A DNA stretch of 64,000 bases from Dryocosmus kuriphilus (GCA_038277395.1 CM076189.1:212266011-212330010), one strand, 5' to 3'. Positions 44,091 through 56,750 are shown, counted from the first letter of the stretch. The notes: generated by a model not told the origin, from the letters alone. Numbers and translations are program-made.

Positions 44091-44745
44091 GGAAACGTTC
44101 ATAAACCACTTAGCCCACTTGAGGGGGGGGGGGGCTACTTAAAGCCACGTGAAGGGGGGGGGGATTGATAGTGGAGAGCACGTGATTTTTATGATGCTTA
44201 ATATATTAATTATACAAATATTATTAATCGTATTCTATTTAAAATTTTTAATAACGCGCGAAAAAGGTTCTTGCTAAGAGAGAAGGAGAATTACTTTGCG
44301 AAGTCGATTCTTTAGAACCTGTAAGGGGCCGTTCAAGTATTACGTCACGCTTTTTTCTGGTAATTTTTTCTGGTTTTGACGAAGAAGATGTCGAAATTAG
44401 CTCTTTTGGTATTCCTGAATATCAAACAAAAGATAATTCTCCGATTTTAATCAACGACTTGCACGACTGGCTAGTTTCGACATTTACAATTTTAGATGGA
44501 TTTGAAAATTTATCAAATATATAAGATTATATTATTATTAATATATGTAAAGTAATCTTAAGACTTAAGAAGTAATCTTCAATAAGCCTAATATTATATT
44601 AAAATTTTTAAATGGTATAAAAAACCACGTACCTTTGTGGGGGGGGGGGGGGGGGGGGGGGGATGGGATGCTACGATGGGCTTCATAAGCGGGACCCGGT
44701 TCATAATGCAGTGAAAAACTGTCCACGTGGCGTGTGAACGTTCCC
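44091..44745. mobile_element. Small DNA transposon flanked by TTA, with long G runs
   Basis: The left end GGAAACGTTCATAAACC and the right end read inward, GGGAACGTTCACACGCC, form terminal inverted repeats. TTA is duplicated (44088-44090; 44746-44748) and is single at the corresponding place in block A (near 10770). A 3-bp TTA duplication with GG-starting ends is compatible with PIF/Harbinger, but there is no transposase. Internal G runs lie at about 44125-44162 and 44636-44663. Confidence 0.7.
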
Positions 44746-44769
44746 TTACTATAGAAATACTTAATTATT

Positions 44770-46445
44770 ATTATGGTGTAGCTTTGCGAACTCGGAAGTT
44801 CATTGACTCAGCTACCCAGAACCGCCACGCATCTCTATCCTGTGCATCTTCCATCCAGTTTAAATAATCATGTCCTAGCTCTTTTAGATCATCCCTTACG
44901 TTTTTTCTCCCTTCTGTTTCTCGGTCTGCCTAGAGGTCTCTTACTAATCGGTTTCCCTCTCAAAACTTGCGCCACTGTTCTTTCGTTGCTCATTCTTGCA
45001 ACATGTCTCGCCCAGCTTAATTTGCGCGCTTTCATTACTCTATTAATATTTACTGACCCGTAGAGTGCATGCAGTTCATCATTATGCACTTTTCTCCATT
45101 CACCAGTCTCTTCGTCCCTTTTGGGACCATAGATTTTTCGAAGTACTTTATTTTCGAATACTCTAAACCTGTTCTCCTCTCCTTTCGTTAGCGCCCACGT
45201 TTCGCACCCGTACATGACGATCGGCATTATTATCGTTTTGTAAATTCTTACTTTGATGTTTCTAGATAGCGATCGCGATTTTAGTCATGTATTTGCTGCA
45301 TAGTAGCACCGATTGCCAGCGTACAGCCGCCTGTTGATTTCCGCTTTAATGTTATTGTCGCTAGTTATAATAGTCCCGAGGTATTTAAACTCATTAACTC
45401 TTTCAAATTTCATATTTCCGGCCATTAGATCCCTCTCTTCATTGCTTCGTTCTGATCTGTCGACGATCAAATATTTTGTCTTCGATTCGCTAACTTCTAA
45501 ACCTATTTCCTTGGCTTTTGTGATCAAGATTTCCGCATTTTTAGCTACCGTTTCTCTATCATCCCCGAGTAAGTCGAGATCATCTGCATATCCCAGAATT
45601 TGTATTATCCCGTTGAGGGTAGCACCGGACGGATTCGTTTGTACTTCTCTGACCACGTATTCTAAAACTAAGTTGAAAAGGATGCACGAAAGAGCATGGC
45701 CCTGTTTCAGGCCATCGCGGATCAAAAACTCTTCAGATAAACTTCCGTTTACGCGTATCCTACTCCTACTGCCGCTTAAGCAAACTTCGATAAGTCTAAC
45801 CAATTTCCTTGGTACACCCAAGAACTCCAGAATCCAGTACATTCGTGCGCGTATAATAGAGTCGTAAGCTTTTTTGAAGTCGATTAATAGCTGATGTATT
45901 GCTTCATTAAATTCTCATTTCTTTTCTAACAGTTGTCTAATTGTAAACATTTGATCGCTTGTAGACCGGTTTCGGCGGAATCCACACTGGTTATCCCCAA
46001 TGATTTCCTCAGCAAAAGGCGTTAGTCTACTTAAGATTACATTGGTCAGGATCTTATAGCACGAAGGCACAAGTGAAATTCACCGATAATTGTTACAGTT
46101 CGTTTTATCGCCTTTTTTAAAAATGGGTATAATGATAGATGTATTCCATTCCTCCGGTATGCGTTCTGTTTTCCAAATTGCGCGTATTAATTTACCAATT
46201 TGGCTTGTGAGGCGTGGGCCCCCATTTTTGATCAGTTCTGACGGTAGGTCGTCAATGCCCGCGGCTTTGTTATTTTTCAACTTCTTTATGGACATTTCTA
46301 TTTCTTTATCAGTAGGCTCATCAATTAGCAGATCAGCAGTATGGATTTCACCGAGATTAACTTCAACGGGGGCTTCGCGTACGTTCAATAGCTTATCAAA
46401 ATAGTTTTTCCATAAATTTAGTCTTTCTGTTGCATTAGCTACTAG
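44770..46445 (-). mobile_element. RTE-like LINE, 5'-truncated
   Basis: Minus-strand 3' portion of a non-LTR retrotransposon inserted in block C; the block A sequence around 10790-10880 is the uninterrupted counterpart. The 3' end carries short TAA-type repeats (CATAATAATAATTAAG), as in RTE elements. The endonuclease is absent, so the copy is 5'-truncated within the region before reverse transcriptase. Confidence 0.8.
44889..46388 (-). pseudogene. RTE-like reverse transcriptase with three nonsense codons
   Basis: One reading frame runs throughout: palm entry KLKNNKAAGIDDLPSELIKN and IPEEWNTSIIIPIFKKGDK, then YDSI, SGSRSRIRVNGSLSEEF, DGLKQGHALSCILFNLVLE, and catalytic LGYADDLDLLG. The C-terminal region carries MYGCETWALTKGEENRFRVF and WARHVARMSNERTVAQVLRG, typical of RTE-group proteins. 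It is broken only by three TGA codons (about 46078, 45917 and 45270). No frameshift is seen, suggesting modest age. The product would be the polymerase for target-primed reverse transcription. Confidence 0.88.
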
Positions 46446-48590
46446 ATACCGAAAATAATACGCAATAAAAATTCACATTCAAATTTTTGAAATGGGTCAT
46501 TTTCCTACTAATTTTTACGACACTGTGCAATGTACATTCTCGTTTAAGTTGGATTTTTAAAAAAATAAACATAAATGGTAAAAACTTAAAATATGATGGA
46601 AACAAAACTTAAGTTTATAAAATTCAAAAAATTGAAAACTTGTGGAAGGACTTTGCATTAATAGGCGTTTAAGATTTTCGCCTTATTTTACTAGGAATTA
46701 GAAGTTTTAACGAAATTTATTAATGAATAAAAGGACTTAATATCGGATTAATTAGTCGAATGTTACCGGTGTCATGTATCAGTCGTTTCAACTCACATTT
46801 CGTTTCATTCAGCAATACTGACTGGTTCATTTACTGAAGGGATTATTTTGTTAGCAGAAATGACAGACTATTCAGAAAAGTATGTTTGATAATTGAAATC
46901 AGTAAAAGTTTTACTGATCTAAATTTAGAGTATATGAAGAAACGAGAATTTGAATAAAGTCATACTATATCAGCATATGCTCACAGTTCAAACAAAGATT
47001 TCAGCAAAACAGATTTTGTTAATGTTATCTCTGCCAAGGCTTGATCTCAATTTTATTAATTAAAAAATCTTAATTCTGAAAGAAATTTATAATCCAATTA
47101 GTTCAAATTCATGACAAAAATTCAGTCGTATAAAATTGAGAGGTTTATATTCTTATTTTTAGTCATCTTATTAGATGCTCTTCTGATTTGAAAATTGTAA
47201 CATTATGTTTGAATTAAACGAAGTGTAATATTCTTTTATAAGTAACATTGTCAAAAAAGGATTGTACCATAATGTGTTTTACCACTTACTTTTAGTTATT
47301 AAATTAACAATGTTAAAAATGTGTGTCCTGCATGGTGAAGTAACTCTTATTCTTTGGTAATTTTTTAATTTTTACTTAGACAAAATTTTGTTGAATTGTT
47401 TTTTTTTGTTCCTTATATTCGCAGGACACTTGTCTTTAAAAACACCCACAGAAGGTGTCTTCTAATTTTGAGCTACAACGTAATTAATATGTTTTTATTG
47501 TCAGTGTCACATGTTCCGGTCTGGATAATTCGCGAAAGGTTTGATTTTTTTGCTGAAGTGATTTTTCTTATGTTGGTACGATTGAGTGTTACAAACTAAA
47601 AAGTCAGAAACAAATGAACATATACCAACTACCTTGCCTACCTACCTAATAATAATGGTAAGTACGGCAGAGGTTGGATCCAACGTAGCTTTGATAAAAT
47701 AGTTAGAATATTGTTTATAATAATGGATAAGCATTAAAATGTAATAGTGCTGAATTGTTATTTGCGCGATATCAACAGAAATATCTATCAATTAGCACTG
47801 TGACTAGTGTAAAACACTATCATCCAGATCGTAGACCAAGACCCTTATCTGGATAAAAGTTGCACTGGTTCTGAAAAAGATTAATTATGGATAGATATCT
47901 GATTTAATCTATGTTATAATGCCCGTATTGTTCAAACGAATATTTGTCTTCAGTTTGATATGTAATACTCTCCTTTTGTGCTTAAAATATTTATGTATTA
48001 TCAAAGTATTATGAAGCCAAAATTTCTTATCTAATTTAGGGAACTCTCCCCTATCTGAATTTGTAAAAAGCAGCATTTTTGGGGGTTTTTATTTAAAAGC
48101 TTTCAACTTGCCTAATTCAATTTGTGGGTTTCAGGAATCAAATTTTGATACCGTTGATACCCGTCCATAACACTTTCCAGATCTGAAATTTTTTCTAAAG
48201 TGGATATAATACATATTTCTGAAAATATTATTAGAATCATTTGAGGGGTCGGAAACAGAAAGGGCGTATAACTGAAAACTTGCGGATAAGTATTGTCTGC
48301 GGGACTATTTTTGAAAATGTCTCGAATTCAAATTTTGATAATTGATGCTTGCAGAGCTCTTTCTAGCGCATCTTTTTTCCATTTGAGCAATATTTCTATT
48401 CCTTTTCGCTTCCGAGTTATTTACAAAAAAAGGTATTTTTCGCAAAAAAAATGTAATTAGTTTTTTGACTTCAACTCGCTAAATCTTCGTCGGGTTTTAA
48501 TAGTTTCTTTTCAAATTTTTTTGTAACATTCTTGAAGGTATTCTACGACTAGTGAGATATTTCAGAAGTGTAAAACAATTTTCAGGACCG
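46446..48590. other. Block C distal region and unassigned DNA
   Basis: 46480-47130 matches 10880-11480 and 47210-47620 matches 13590-14010 (block B, same sense), showing how far the duplicated block extends. From 47640 to 48590 I see nothing identifiable. Confidence 0.5.
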
Positions 48591-49914
48591 TACAATGAAT
48601 TTTTGAAGAAAAAGTTCCTCAAATCTCGAATTTAAAAAGAGGGCAGTGGGCAAGTTTTTTAATATGGATTGTTAAAAAAACTCATAGTGACAAAGTTGTT
48701 CCTTATGAGGCAAGGAAGTTTCCTGGAAAGTTTACGATCTCTATCTAGTAGGGTCGCTGAATTAGGACGACGACTTTTTCATCTATTAAAATCCGCAAAG
48801 TGGCCCGGCGAACAGTCTGGTGCGCTCGCTCGCATGCATGCGTGCTCGTTGACTTTGATTAATGCCAAGTTCTTCGAAGTTACATATCTGTAGGTATTGT
48901 TTGTAGCTATTGTAAACAGAACATTATTTGTACAAAGTTGAACTGGTTAATACAACAATAAAATATAATTTTCTAGATATTTTTGACTAAATTTAAAAAA
49001 ATATTCTTATTAAATAAATCTTTATATTTTTATCATTCGGGCTCACATATTTTAAAAATAATTATTTTTAAAAAAGTGAGCCCAATTAAGAAAAAAATTT
49101 TACGGAACATTTTGCAAAAGTTGGAAATAAAGTCAGAAAGATCGAAATTAAAAGAGAAGAAAAATAATAAACAAAAACAAGAGGGTTATTAAAGCAAGAA
49201 AATAAAGAAAATTAGAAATTAGAGACAAGAAAATCGATAAATAGAAAAGATAATAAAGTAAAGACGCAAAAAGAATTTCAAGAAAATAAAACTAAAAATA
49301 GATTACTCCATCAGATAAATGTGAACGTAGAAAAGCGAGAGAATGCAAAAAATAAAAAGAAGTTCGAATAAACAGGAAACTGCTTTTGAATTCATTATTT
49401 TTAATATCATATTATTTACTTTATACATAATGTATATGATACGTTCTTTTATTATACTAACTTGTTTAAGATAAAAATATAAAAATTGATTTAATAAGAA
49501 TATTTGTTTTTTAATTTAATCAAAAGTATCTAGAAAATTATATTTTATTCTTATATTAACGAGTTGAAATTTGTACAAATAATGTTATATTGACAATAGC
49601 TACAAACAATACCTACAGTTATGTAACTTCGAAGAACTTGGTATTAGTCAAAGTCAACGAGCACGCATGCATGTGAGCGAGCGCACCAGACTGCTCGCCG
49701 GGCCACTTTGCGGATTTTAATAGATGAAAAAGTCGTTTCAATTGAGCGACCTGAATAGATAGACAGCTCTAAAACTTTCCAGAAAACTTCCTTGACTCAT
49801 AAGGAACAACTTTGTCGCCGTGAGTTTTCTCAACAATCCATATTAAAAAACTTCCCCACCGCCTTCTTTTTAAATTCGACATTTAAGGAACTTTTTTTTC
49901 AAAAATTCATTGTA
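48591..49914. mobile_element. Foldback element, about 460-bp arms
   Basis: The left arm begins TACAATGAATTTTTGAAG at 48591 and the right arm ends with its complement at 49914. Arms match through CGCATGCATGCGTGCTCG and TACAAATAATGTTA-type words to about 49055 and 49450. The 400-bp centre is very A-rich. Its right boundary coincides with the start of repeat block E2. No transposase is present; open frames at 48669 and 48983 are not recognisable proteins. Confidence 0.75.
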
Positions 49915-50439
49915 AGTTTAATTTCCAGAAAATAACCCTATAAATATTCCTGGAGAATGAGAATACTTGCAAACTGTTATTCTTTCGATGACTGTAGAAC
50001 TTTAAAAAGGTTCTTCATATGTATTTCTTCGTTTATAACAATTAGAAATAATTTTATACGAGACACTCATATGAGTAGGTAGCATGTTTCAGTTAATCAC
50101 ACTGAACGATTAAAAAAGATACCTCTTTTCAAAAAAGTATAAATTCATATGTAGTTATTATTATTTTATGTCATTAATAACATTAGAAATTATCTACATA
50201 AGTAGAAACTTTATATTCGTCCTCTATTTGATAGTCCTAAGCAATATTATTTAATCGCAAGTGAAATTTTTTTCCCATGAAAAGTGTGAAATTCCAAGAT
50301 TTGTTTACATATTTTGTTTATAATAATTGACAATATTGTTTCCAGAAAATATTTCTGGTTAAATAATATCACACTTTTATTTTTATTCCCTTTTTGTTTA
50401 AGAAAAAAATTAATATTGGAAAAACAGTACAATGTACTT
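49915..50439. repeat. Repeat block E2 (paralog of E1 with empty LINE site)
   Basis: Matches 24965-25242 joined directly to 30423-30690. The single TAGAAATTATCT at about 50187-50198 is the empty target of the LINE in E1. Confidence 0.8.
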
Positions 50440-52341
50440 TGTAACGTTATTTATCTTTTGGGGTCATTTGAGCCCATTTAAAATTCTATGTTAGAGTCGT
50501 GTGCCCGCGCTGAGCTGAGATTTACCTTGGTTGAGTTTCAAAACTGCGTGCCTTTGTGCATTTACTGAGTCTCACCTGATCTGAGTTTGATTTTAATGGA
50601 AATTTATTGTTTTGTATATGATTTTAATAGCGATGTCGCATTTCAGATTTCTCCAGCAATATTGAAAATGACTGAAGATTTTGTTCTGATTTGCTTTTAA
50701 TGGGTCCTGTCCAACAATTCGAGTCCGATTACACAAATCGGATCGAGGTTGGGTAGAACGTTAAAACTCGCCCTTACCACCCGATTATTTAATTTTATTA
50801 ACAGTGAAACCCTTGGGACAAGAATAGGTGGCCCATCTACACGCGGTCTGATTTCTTTACTATTTTTCAGACGCAGGTCTCGGAAACGAAAATAGTTTTT
50901 TATCAAAAATTCTTCACAAATGTAATTTTCTGTGGTTCTCAGCTCTACGTCGGCAGACGACTCAAAGAACGCGATTTTAACTCTATGGGAACTCATGGAG
51001 GTTCCGTTTTTTTTTCTTTTTTATAGCCAATTTTTAATTATTTGCGGTGAAGTTGGGGATCGCAGGTTTACAGGAGCGCTGGAATGAGAGAATCATGGGA
51101 ACCCCTTTTTTTTTTTACTTCCGGAGTAGCCGGTCGATTTATCTAAGCCCTACCTGATTTTTTTAGAGCATCCAGGACAATTTTATCTTTATTTACTGAG
51201 ATTCACACTAACCGAAGCTTCGTCCAGCCCAGGCTAAGTGCCATGCCTTGGACAGGATTTCACCTCAGTTGCCTATTCCAAAGTTCACAAGTCTTCAGAC
51301 TTTCTAGTCCGGCAGCGAACGTACAAAATTAAAGCTACTTATATTGAGCGTTTTGGGGTCACTATTTGAATCTAGATTTCCATCTTGGGTGTTCAATTAC
51401 ACCTTAGGACTTCCAGATTCGAATGTGAACAGCGGAGTAAAATTTGAGGCAATGTATCTCTGATACTCAAACTTCCAAGGAATTCAGGACGCACGAGCCC
51501 CAGATTTTGGACCTGGTAGAGGGTGCGTCTAGTATTCACCGAAGTCTTTTTTCAGCATTGAAGCAAAATTGTGCTTCATCCTTATCCAATTTTTGCGCGC
51601 TACTAGGTCAACTGAATTCAGATCGCACAAGCCCCAGGTAATTAAACCTGGTAGAGAGTGCGATTAGGATTCTTATTTCCTTTTCGCGACGTTGGATCTG
51701 GATGGTTCTAAGCTTCCAAACCCTACCTCAGGGAGTGACGCCGCCGATTTATGCCCAGTGTTTGGTAATTTAGTCTTGAGCCCCAGATCAAAGATCTGGT
51801 TGAGGAAGACTTTTGTTACCCACTAAATGCCAAATCGAGCCACGCTCAATTCTTGAGGACAGGTCAGCTCAATATAAGGTTTCTAAAGTGTATTTTTATA
51901 ATAAAATAAGGTATGCCCTTAGGTTCCTCAAGAACCGATATCTGGTACTCACACGTTCCTGGATGCTCTGAATGACTAAAAGATTGAAGTCCGTTGGCCA
52001 GTGGAACGCGCGCGTCGGACGTCCGTGGAAAATTCTACGCGACTTTTCCAGTCGACCGCCCCGATGGTCGGGTCAGCGAAGAGAGCTCTTGATCGTCGCG
52101 ATTCCGTGAATATATTGTCAGCGCGTCTTGGTACCGCTGGTCTCCCTACCTTCACGCCCTGTCATGCGCACCGAGGATTTTATTTTTCCTGCTGGCCTAC
52201 TGACATATATATATTCCGATGATTGAACCCGTACCTTGATCGGTTCTCACTATCACCTTTTACCTCATTAATCGCCTTTTCTTCACGCTTCACTATCCCA
52301 CTTATGAAAATATGAATATAGGGATGTATCCAACCGTTTCA
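50440..52341 (-). mobile_element. Decayed LTR-type element inserted in E2
   Basis: The 1.9-kb insertion is defined by comparison with E1 (continuous at 30690). It starts TGTAACG and ends CGTTTCA (TG...CA) with ACTT on both sides (50436-50439; 52342-52345), the hallmarks of an LTR retroelement and its 4-bp duplication. I did not find two recognisable long terminal repeats, so it is rearranged or partly deleted. A protease-like remnant lies at 50697-50996 on the minus strand. Confidence 0.5.
50697..50996 (-). pseudogene. Possible retropepsin-like fragment of an LTR element
   Basis: A 99-codon frame reads VKIAFFESSADVELRTTE near the start and ICVIGLELLDRTH at the end. This resembles the flap-and-core layout of retropepsins from LTR retrotransposons, in which a DSGA-type active site is followed some 70 residues later by a hydrophobic-GL-hydrophobic turn. 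Here the active-site Asp would be Glu/Ser, so it would be inactive. Assignment is tentative. Confidence 0.35.
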
Positions 52342-53160
52342 ACTTAATTGTTTACCGATCTGTTTATTACAATAATTTTTTACTAAACAAATTAGAAACA
52401 CCTGGAATGTATTGTGGTATAGATTATTGTACTTTCTAAGCACATTCGCACTTTTTTTAATTCAGTAAACAATGATACTTCCGAATTTTCCGTTTTGTTA
52501 ACTTTATTTATTTATATTATATTCTGCCTTAAAAAAATTAAAAATCTCTTCCTTAAGTTTGTGGAGAATTTACCACTGAGAAATTTAAAAAAAGAAAAAC
52601 TCAAATCGGTTAAGAATTGCGACCTGTGTCTTAATTTGTCCGCAAAAATCCTTTTCTGGTCCACACTGTACTCAGTGTAAAATTCAACGCGTATTTTATA
52701 TTATTAGATAGCATTTCTGACAGAAAAATGTTATTTTCATATACAAAATATTATCGGAAATTATGTAAAGACATTTAATGACATTTAACAACAGAATTTA
52801 TTAGACAGTAAGAGTTGCAAATTCACCAATTTAGGTGGCCATTATAGTTACACGTGTGGCTAAGACGAGCAAAAACCTGGCCGTTTTTTGTGGGTCCATT
52901 AAAGTAACACCTTCACAATCAAATTTCGACATTTTGCATATCATAGAATTTTGGGCTATTTTTGGGGCTTTTCTTGGGCATCAATAAAAGTTTTTGCGAT
53001 CCTTTACTTTTTCCAAAAAATCAATTTTATTTTATTTTATTTCTCAGTTTTGCATACAACCCTTCTAGAAATGATCGATTGGACCCGATTTAAAATTATT
53101 AACGCGATCTACAGTTGAATCTTTTTAAATTGTTTTTAATCGAGGCATGCACTGAACCTA
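52342..53160. repeat. Continuation of block E2
   Basis: Matches 30690-31370 and, more loosely, 12250-12650: AT-rich, with the CACGTGTGGCTAAGACG word and GGGCTATTTTTGG near the end. No gene is seen. Confidence 0.65.
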
Positions 53161-53164
53161 TAAA

Positions 53165-54265
53165 GTTTGAGGGCCCGGCGCTCGAAAAGCCGCATAATAA
53201 TTGTCCGGTCGTGTCAGAGAATGCAAATTTTCAAATACGCCAAAATAATTTTTTCAAAGTACGGCCTTGTAGAGAGGATGAGAAAATGGGACTTTTTTCC
53301 GTTTATAGTTTTTTTTCCATATAATTATTCTTAATAGGAAAAATGAAAAACTGAAAATTTTTTCCTCTAAAATCAATAAGTTTTTAAAATATAAATCATC
53401 GTAACTTGGCCAAATATTGTTGAAATCGTTTCAAACTTGGTGTACGGATAAATTATGGTATTATGACGTCTAAAGAAGAAGCAAAAGTAAAAAAATATGC
53501 TATTGTTTACTAATCCTCAATTGCAAAATGACACCGGGCCAGTTATTACGTTTTTATGGCTTCTCCGACAAAAAGTTTTGAGGTAAACTTTAGTTTGAAA
53601 AAATTTGCAGTGAGACCTTAATGCCTAAGTATTGGAGGAAGATTTTCAGATTTCAGATCGATTGATATAAAATTGAGGAAAATATTGATTTTATAAGTAA
53701 GCGTGCGGCTCGGTCAACCTTATGCAGAATGGTGAGCACGCTTCCCCACGATGCTTATTTATAAAATCGATATTTCCGTTAATTTTATATGAATCGATCT
53801 GAAATTTGCCAAAAATCTTCCTCCACTACTTAGACACGAATGCCTCACTGCAAGTTTTTTCAAACTAAACTTTCCCTCGATACTTTTTGGCGGAGAAGTA
53901 GTAACTGGCCAGGTGTCATTTTTCAATTAAAAATTAGTAAACATTAGCATATTTTTCGACTTTTTCTCCTTCTTTAGTCATCACAATACTATAATCTGTG
54001 CGTACACCAAGTTTGAAACGATTTCAACAATATTTGGCCAAGTCACGACGATTTATATTTTAAAAACTTATTGATTTGAGAGGTAAAAATTTTCAGTTTT
54101 TCATTTTTGCTATTAATAATAATTATGGGACAAAGAAACTATGAAGGAAGAAAAGTCCCATTTTATCATTCTCTACAAGCCCGTACTTTGGAAAAATTAT
54201 TTTGGCGAATTTGAAAACTTGGATTCTCTGAGACGACCGGACTGTTTGAGCGTCGGGCCAGTTAT
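53165..54265. mobile_element. Nearly continuous 1.1-kb palindrome
   Basis: Left arm 53165-53730 and right arm 53740-54265 are inverted copies meeting near 53735 with almost no spacer. Shared words include CCGGTCGT, TTGGCCAAATATTGTTGAAA and CATTTTGCAA/TTTTTCAATT-flanking sequence. The outermost match is GGCCCG(G/A)CGCTC. There are no coding features. It is consistent with a foldback MITE or an inverted duplication. Confidence 0.75.
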
Positions 54266-55442
54266 TGCATCCGGACTCTCAATTGCTCCAAATCGGATTG
54301 AATTGTGTGAACGAATATGCGCATTTGATCAAAATGCACATTCTGCAGTTTTCTTCCACGATGCGGTGTTTGGAGGTTAAAATTTTTATTCAGATGCATC
54401 GAAGTGTTTAGAGGTTGAAACTTTTGTTCAGGTGTATCGAATAAGGGGCTGAAATTTCGTGCTTTAGAGACGTGTAGAAAAATTCTGTGACTTAATTGTG
54501 ATAGTCATTGTTTAATTGACAAATATATGTTGATGGCAGTAGCGATTTAATCTGGCGGGAATGATTGTAAATCGTTCATTTACTTTTTCTAAAATATGTA
54601 CGTTGTCTATCGTGTTGACACAATTAGGAAACACTTTATAATTATCTTCAGCCTCTTTTAACATCTGCCCCTCACCTATCGCATTAAGAGCTTTTTGAAT
54701 GTCTTCTACATTATACTGTATTTCACAAATTTTCATCTTTCTAGCTTTTGATTTCACAACTTTTCTTTAAACCCCCCCCCCCCCCCTTCTCCCCTCTCCA
54801 ACTGGTTTTTATCTTTATTTTTCCTTACTACTTTTCCCATTCTGAATCTTTATTTCAAAACATCTGTAATTAGAGTTACATACTTCAATAAATACTTACT
54901 GAAATTTAATTTTTGATTAAGTTAAAATTGGAATTTGAAAAACATTTGAAAGTGTTTATGTGTACTCAATTAATACTTAGGTTAAATTTTTGAGGTTAAA
55001 ATTTCAACCTTATGCGTATGAAAGGCAGACTTTCACTCAATCAAAACTTGTTCGCTGAGATTTCTATTACAATAAATACTATTGTTAATTAATAATTTGC
55101 AGGGAGTTGTAGCGTTAATTGCACTTAATAAATGTACAAGTTCCGTCATAATACTCGTGTACTACTTCCACGCCTCACACCCAGCCGCAGTAGATTGTAT
55201 TCTTGTATATTAGTTTATACTCCCTCCCTTTTGCGGGCTTTGAGAGTCTTACAGAACAATTCCAAAGAAATTTACAACTTCCTTAGTCTCTCAAAATCGC
55301 CCAGTGACCCCTAAGCAATATGCCCCTCGACATGAAGCATCTTCCCCAAAAGATCACTGGCCTCTTTATGAGGGGACCTACAGTTTAACGTGGGTTCCGA
55401 ACCACGAGAGCCTCGGTAGAAGTACATAGAAAATTCCATTGG
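54266..55442. other. Unassigned sequence with a C homopolymer
   Basis: It contains a run of about 15 C near 54772-54786 followed by a CTCCAACTGGTTTTT motif related to the CCAGCTGG module seen elsewhere in the window. The 81-codon frame at 54512-54757 (minus) is not a protein I recognise. Confidence 0.4.
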
Positions 55443-55515
55443 TATTCGGCTCAGGAATAGAACCCCGAACCTCTTGCTTAGAAGGCCGACGCGCTACCAT
55501 CTGAGCCACCGAGGC
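55443..55515 (-). tRNA. tRNA-Arg(UCU)-like sequence, probable pseudogene
   Basis: The anticodon loop CTTCTAA gives TCT with proper C32-T33, preceded by a D arm GCTC..GCGC and followed by a T-loop-like GGTTCTATTCC. The acceptor ends pair only for four of seven positions (GCCTCGG against CCGAATA) and the anticodon stem has mismatches. It is likely a decayed tRNA-Arg or a tRNA-derived repeat. Confidence 0.5.
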
Positions 55516-56750
55516 TCTTAACCAGCCGCAGTAGATAATTCAGGACAAACGACACCATCTTGTCCCGGTATCAGGTACTTAGTTCAAAACGGGTAATAGA
55601 ATCTGGACATAAAATTAAAAAGTTAATAATTATTATTTTGTCAAAAACTAATACTGGTATTGTCCAAAAACGTAGTAATAATTAGTAGAAAAAAAATTAA
55701 ACCATTCACATAAAATTTTTAAATGTGTTTCATGCAAAAACCAAATGTAAAAATTTGCGTTAGATGTTACATAGAATAGATAAAATTGTGCGTAACGCTG
55801 ATTGCATATTTGAAGCTAGAATTTTATAATAATCTCTACTTGATATCGAAAAGATGCTTGCTCATTTAGATAATGAATCAAAGTCCTAAATAATATTAAT
55901 TCAGTCCCAATTATACTATTTATTACAAATCCTTGGCTGTTTGTTCCGGTATTAGATTCTTTACCTTATACTATTATTTTGCAATATCAAAGCCAATGAC
56001 GAGCTTTTTGGAAAGGATTTTAAAAGCGTTCATATGCTTCACCTTCAAAATGATCAAAAATCGTAAGAAAAACCACCCAACAACAATAATTACTTTATTT
56101 TGCATAATCAAAGTCGTTGACGGGCTTTTGGAATAGGATTGTAAAGACAAATTGTAAACAATTAAAATATCATATTCTTTAAATTGAAAGGAATCAAAAT
56201 TATACGAGTAGTTTCTATACATCAAATAATTGGAAATTTAGAAGAAGTTTAAATTAAGACGCGTTAACAAAATTCTTTTTGTTTACGAAGAATTAAAGCA
56301 ATATTGATTGAATAATCTACTGAACCGATTATTTTGTTCCTACAAATGACTCATTATTCAGTGAAAATATGTGTAAATATTTGAATTGGTCATACAATTT
56401 TGTGCTGGTTTATGTTTTGTGTGTACAACAAATATTATGAAAAGATGATTGAAAAAGGCAGACATAAATTTTTCTTGACCTCTCCTATATTCCAGTGAAC
56501 AAAGTTTATTGAAAAAAATGGCATAAATACAATATTTTCGGTAAATAATGTCTTTATTTCAAAAAATCTTACATAAAAACATAATTATTTTCTGAACAAC
56601 GCATTTAAAATTGTTGATTGCCATGAGCACAGGTATTATTATTTTTTTCTCAACTAAAAAAATATACCCAACGTAAAAACGCACTTGCGTTGCTCTATTG
56701 CTATGTATAATTGATAATTGTTATTCAATATAGTTGTCTAGCTGGAAGTA
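55516..56750 (-). repeat. Block D 3' flank
   Basis: 55516-55929 is unassigned AT-rich sequence. 55930-56750 matches 36300-36747 joined to 39896-40185 (block C), block A 5650-6260 and block B inverted. The uninterrupted GTGAAAAT near 56360 is the empty target of transposon member 2. Confidence 0.65.

Noticed and set aside
45313..46404. Plus-strand open frames of 184 and 104 codons
   Set aside because: They are antisense shadows of the RTE-like reverse transcriptase on the minus strand.
54512..54757. 81-codon minus-strand frame as a helicase-like fragment
   Set aside because: No recognisable motif; a vague resemblance only, so it was left within an unassigned region.
54772..54786. C homopolymer as a functional element
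   Set aside because: A bare run with no conserved context; likely slippage and possibly length error.
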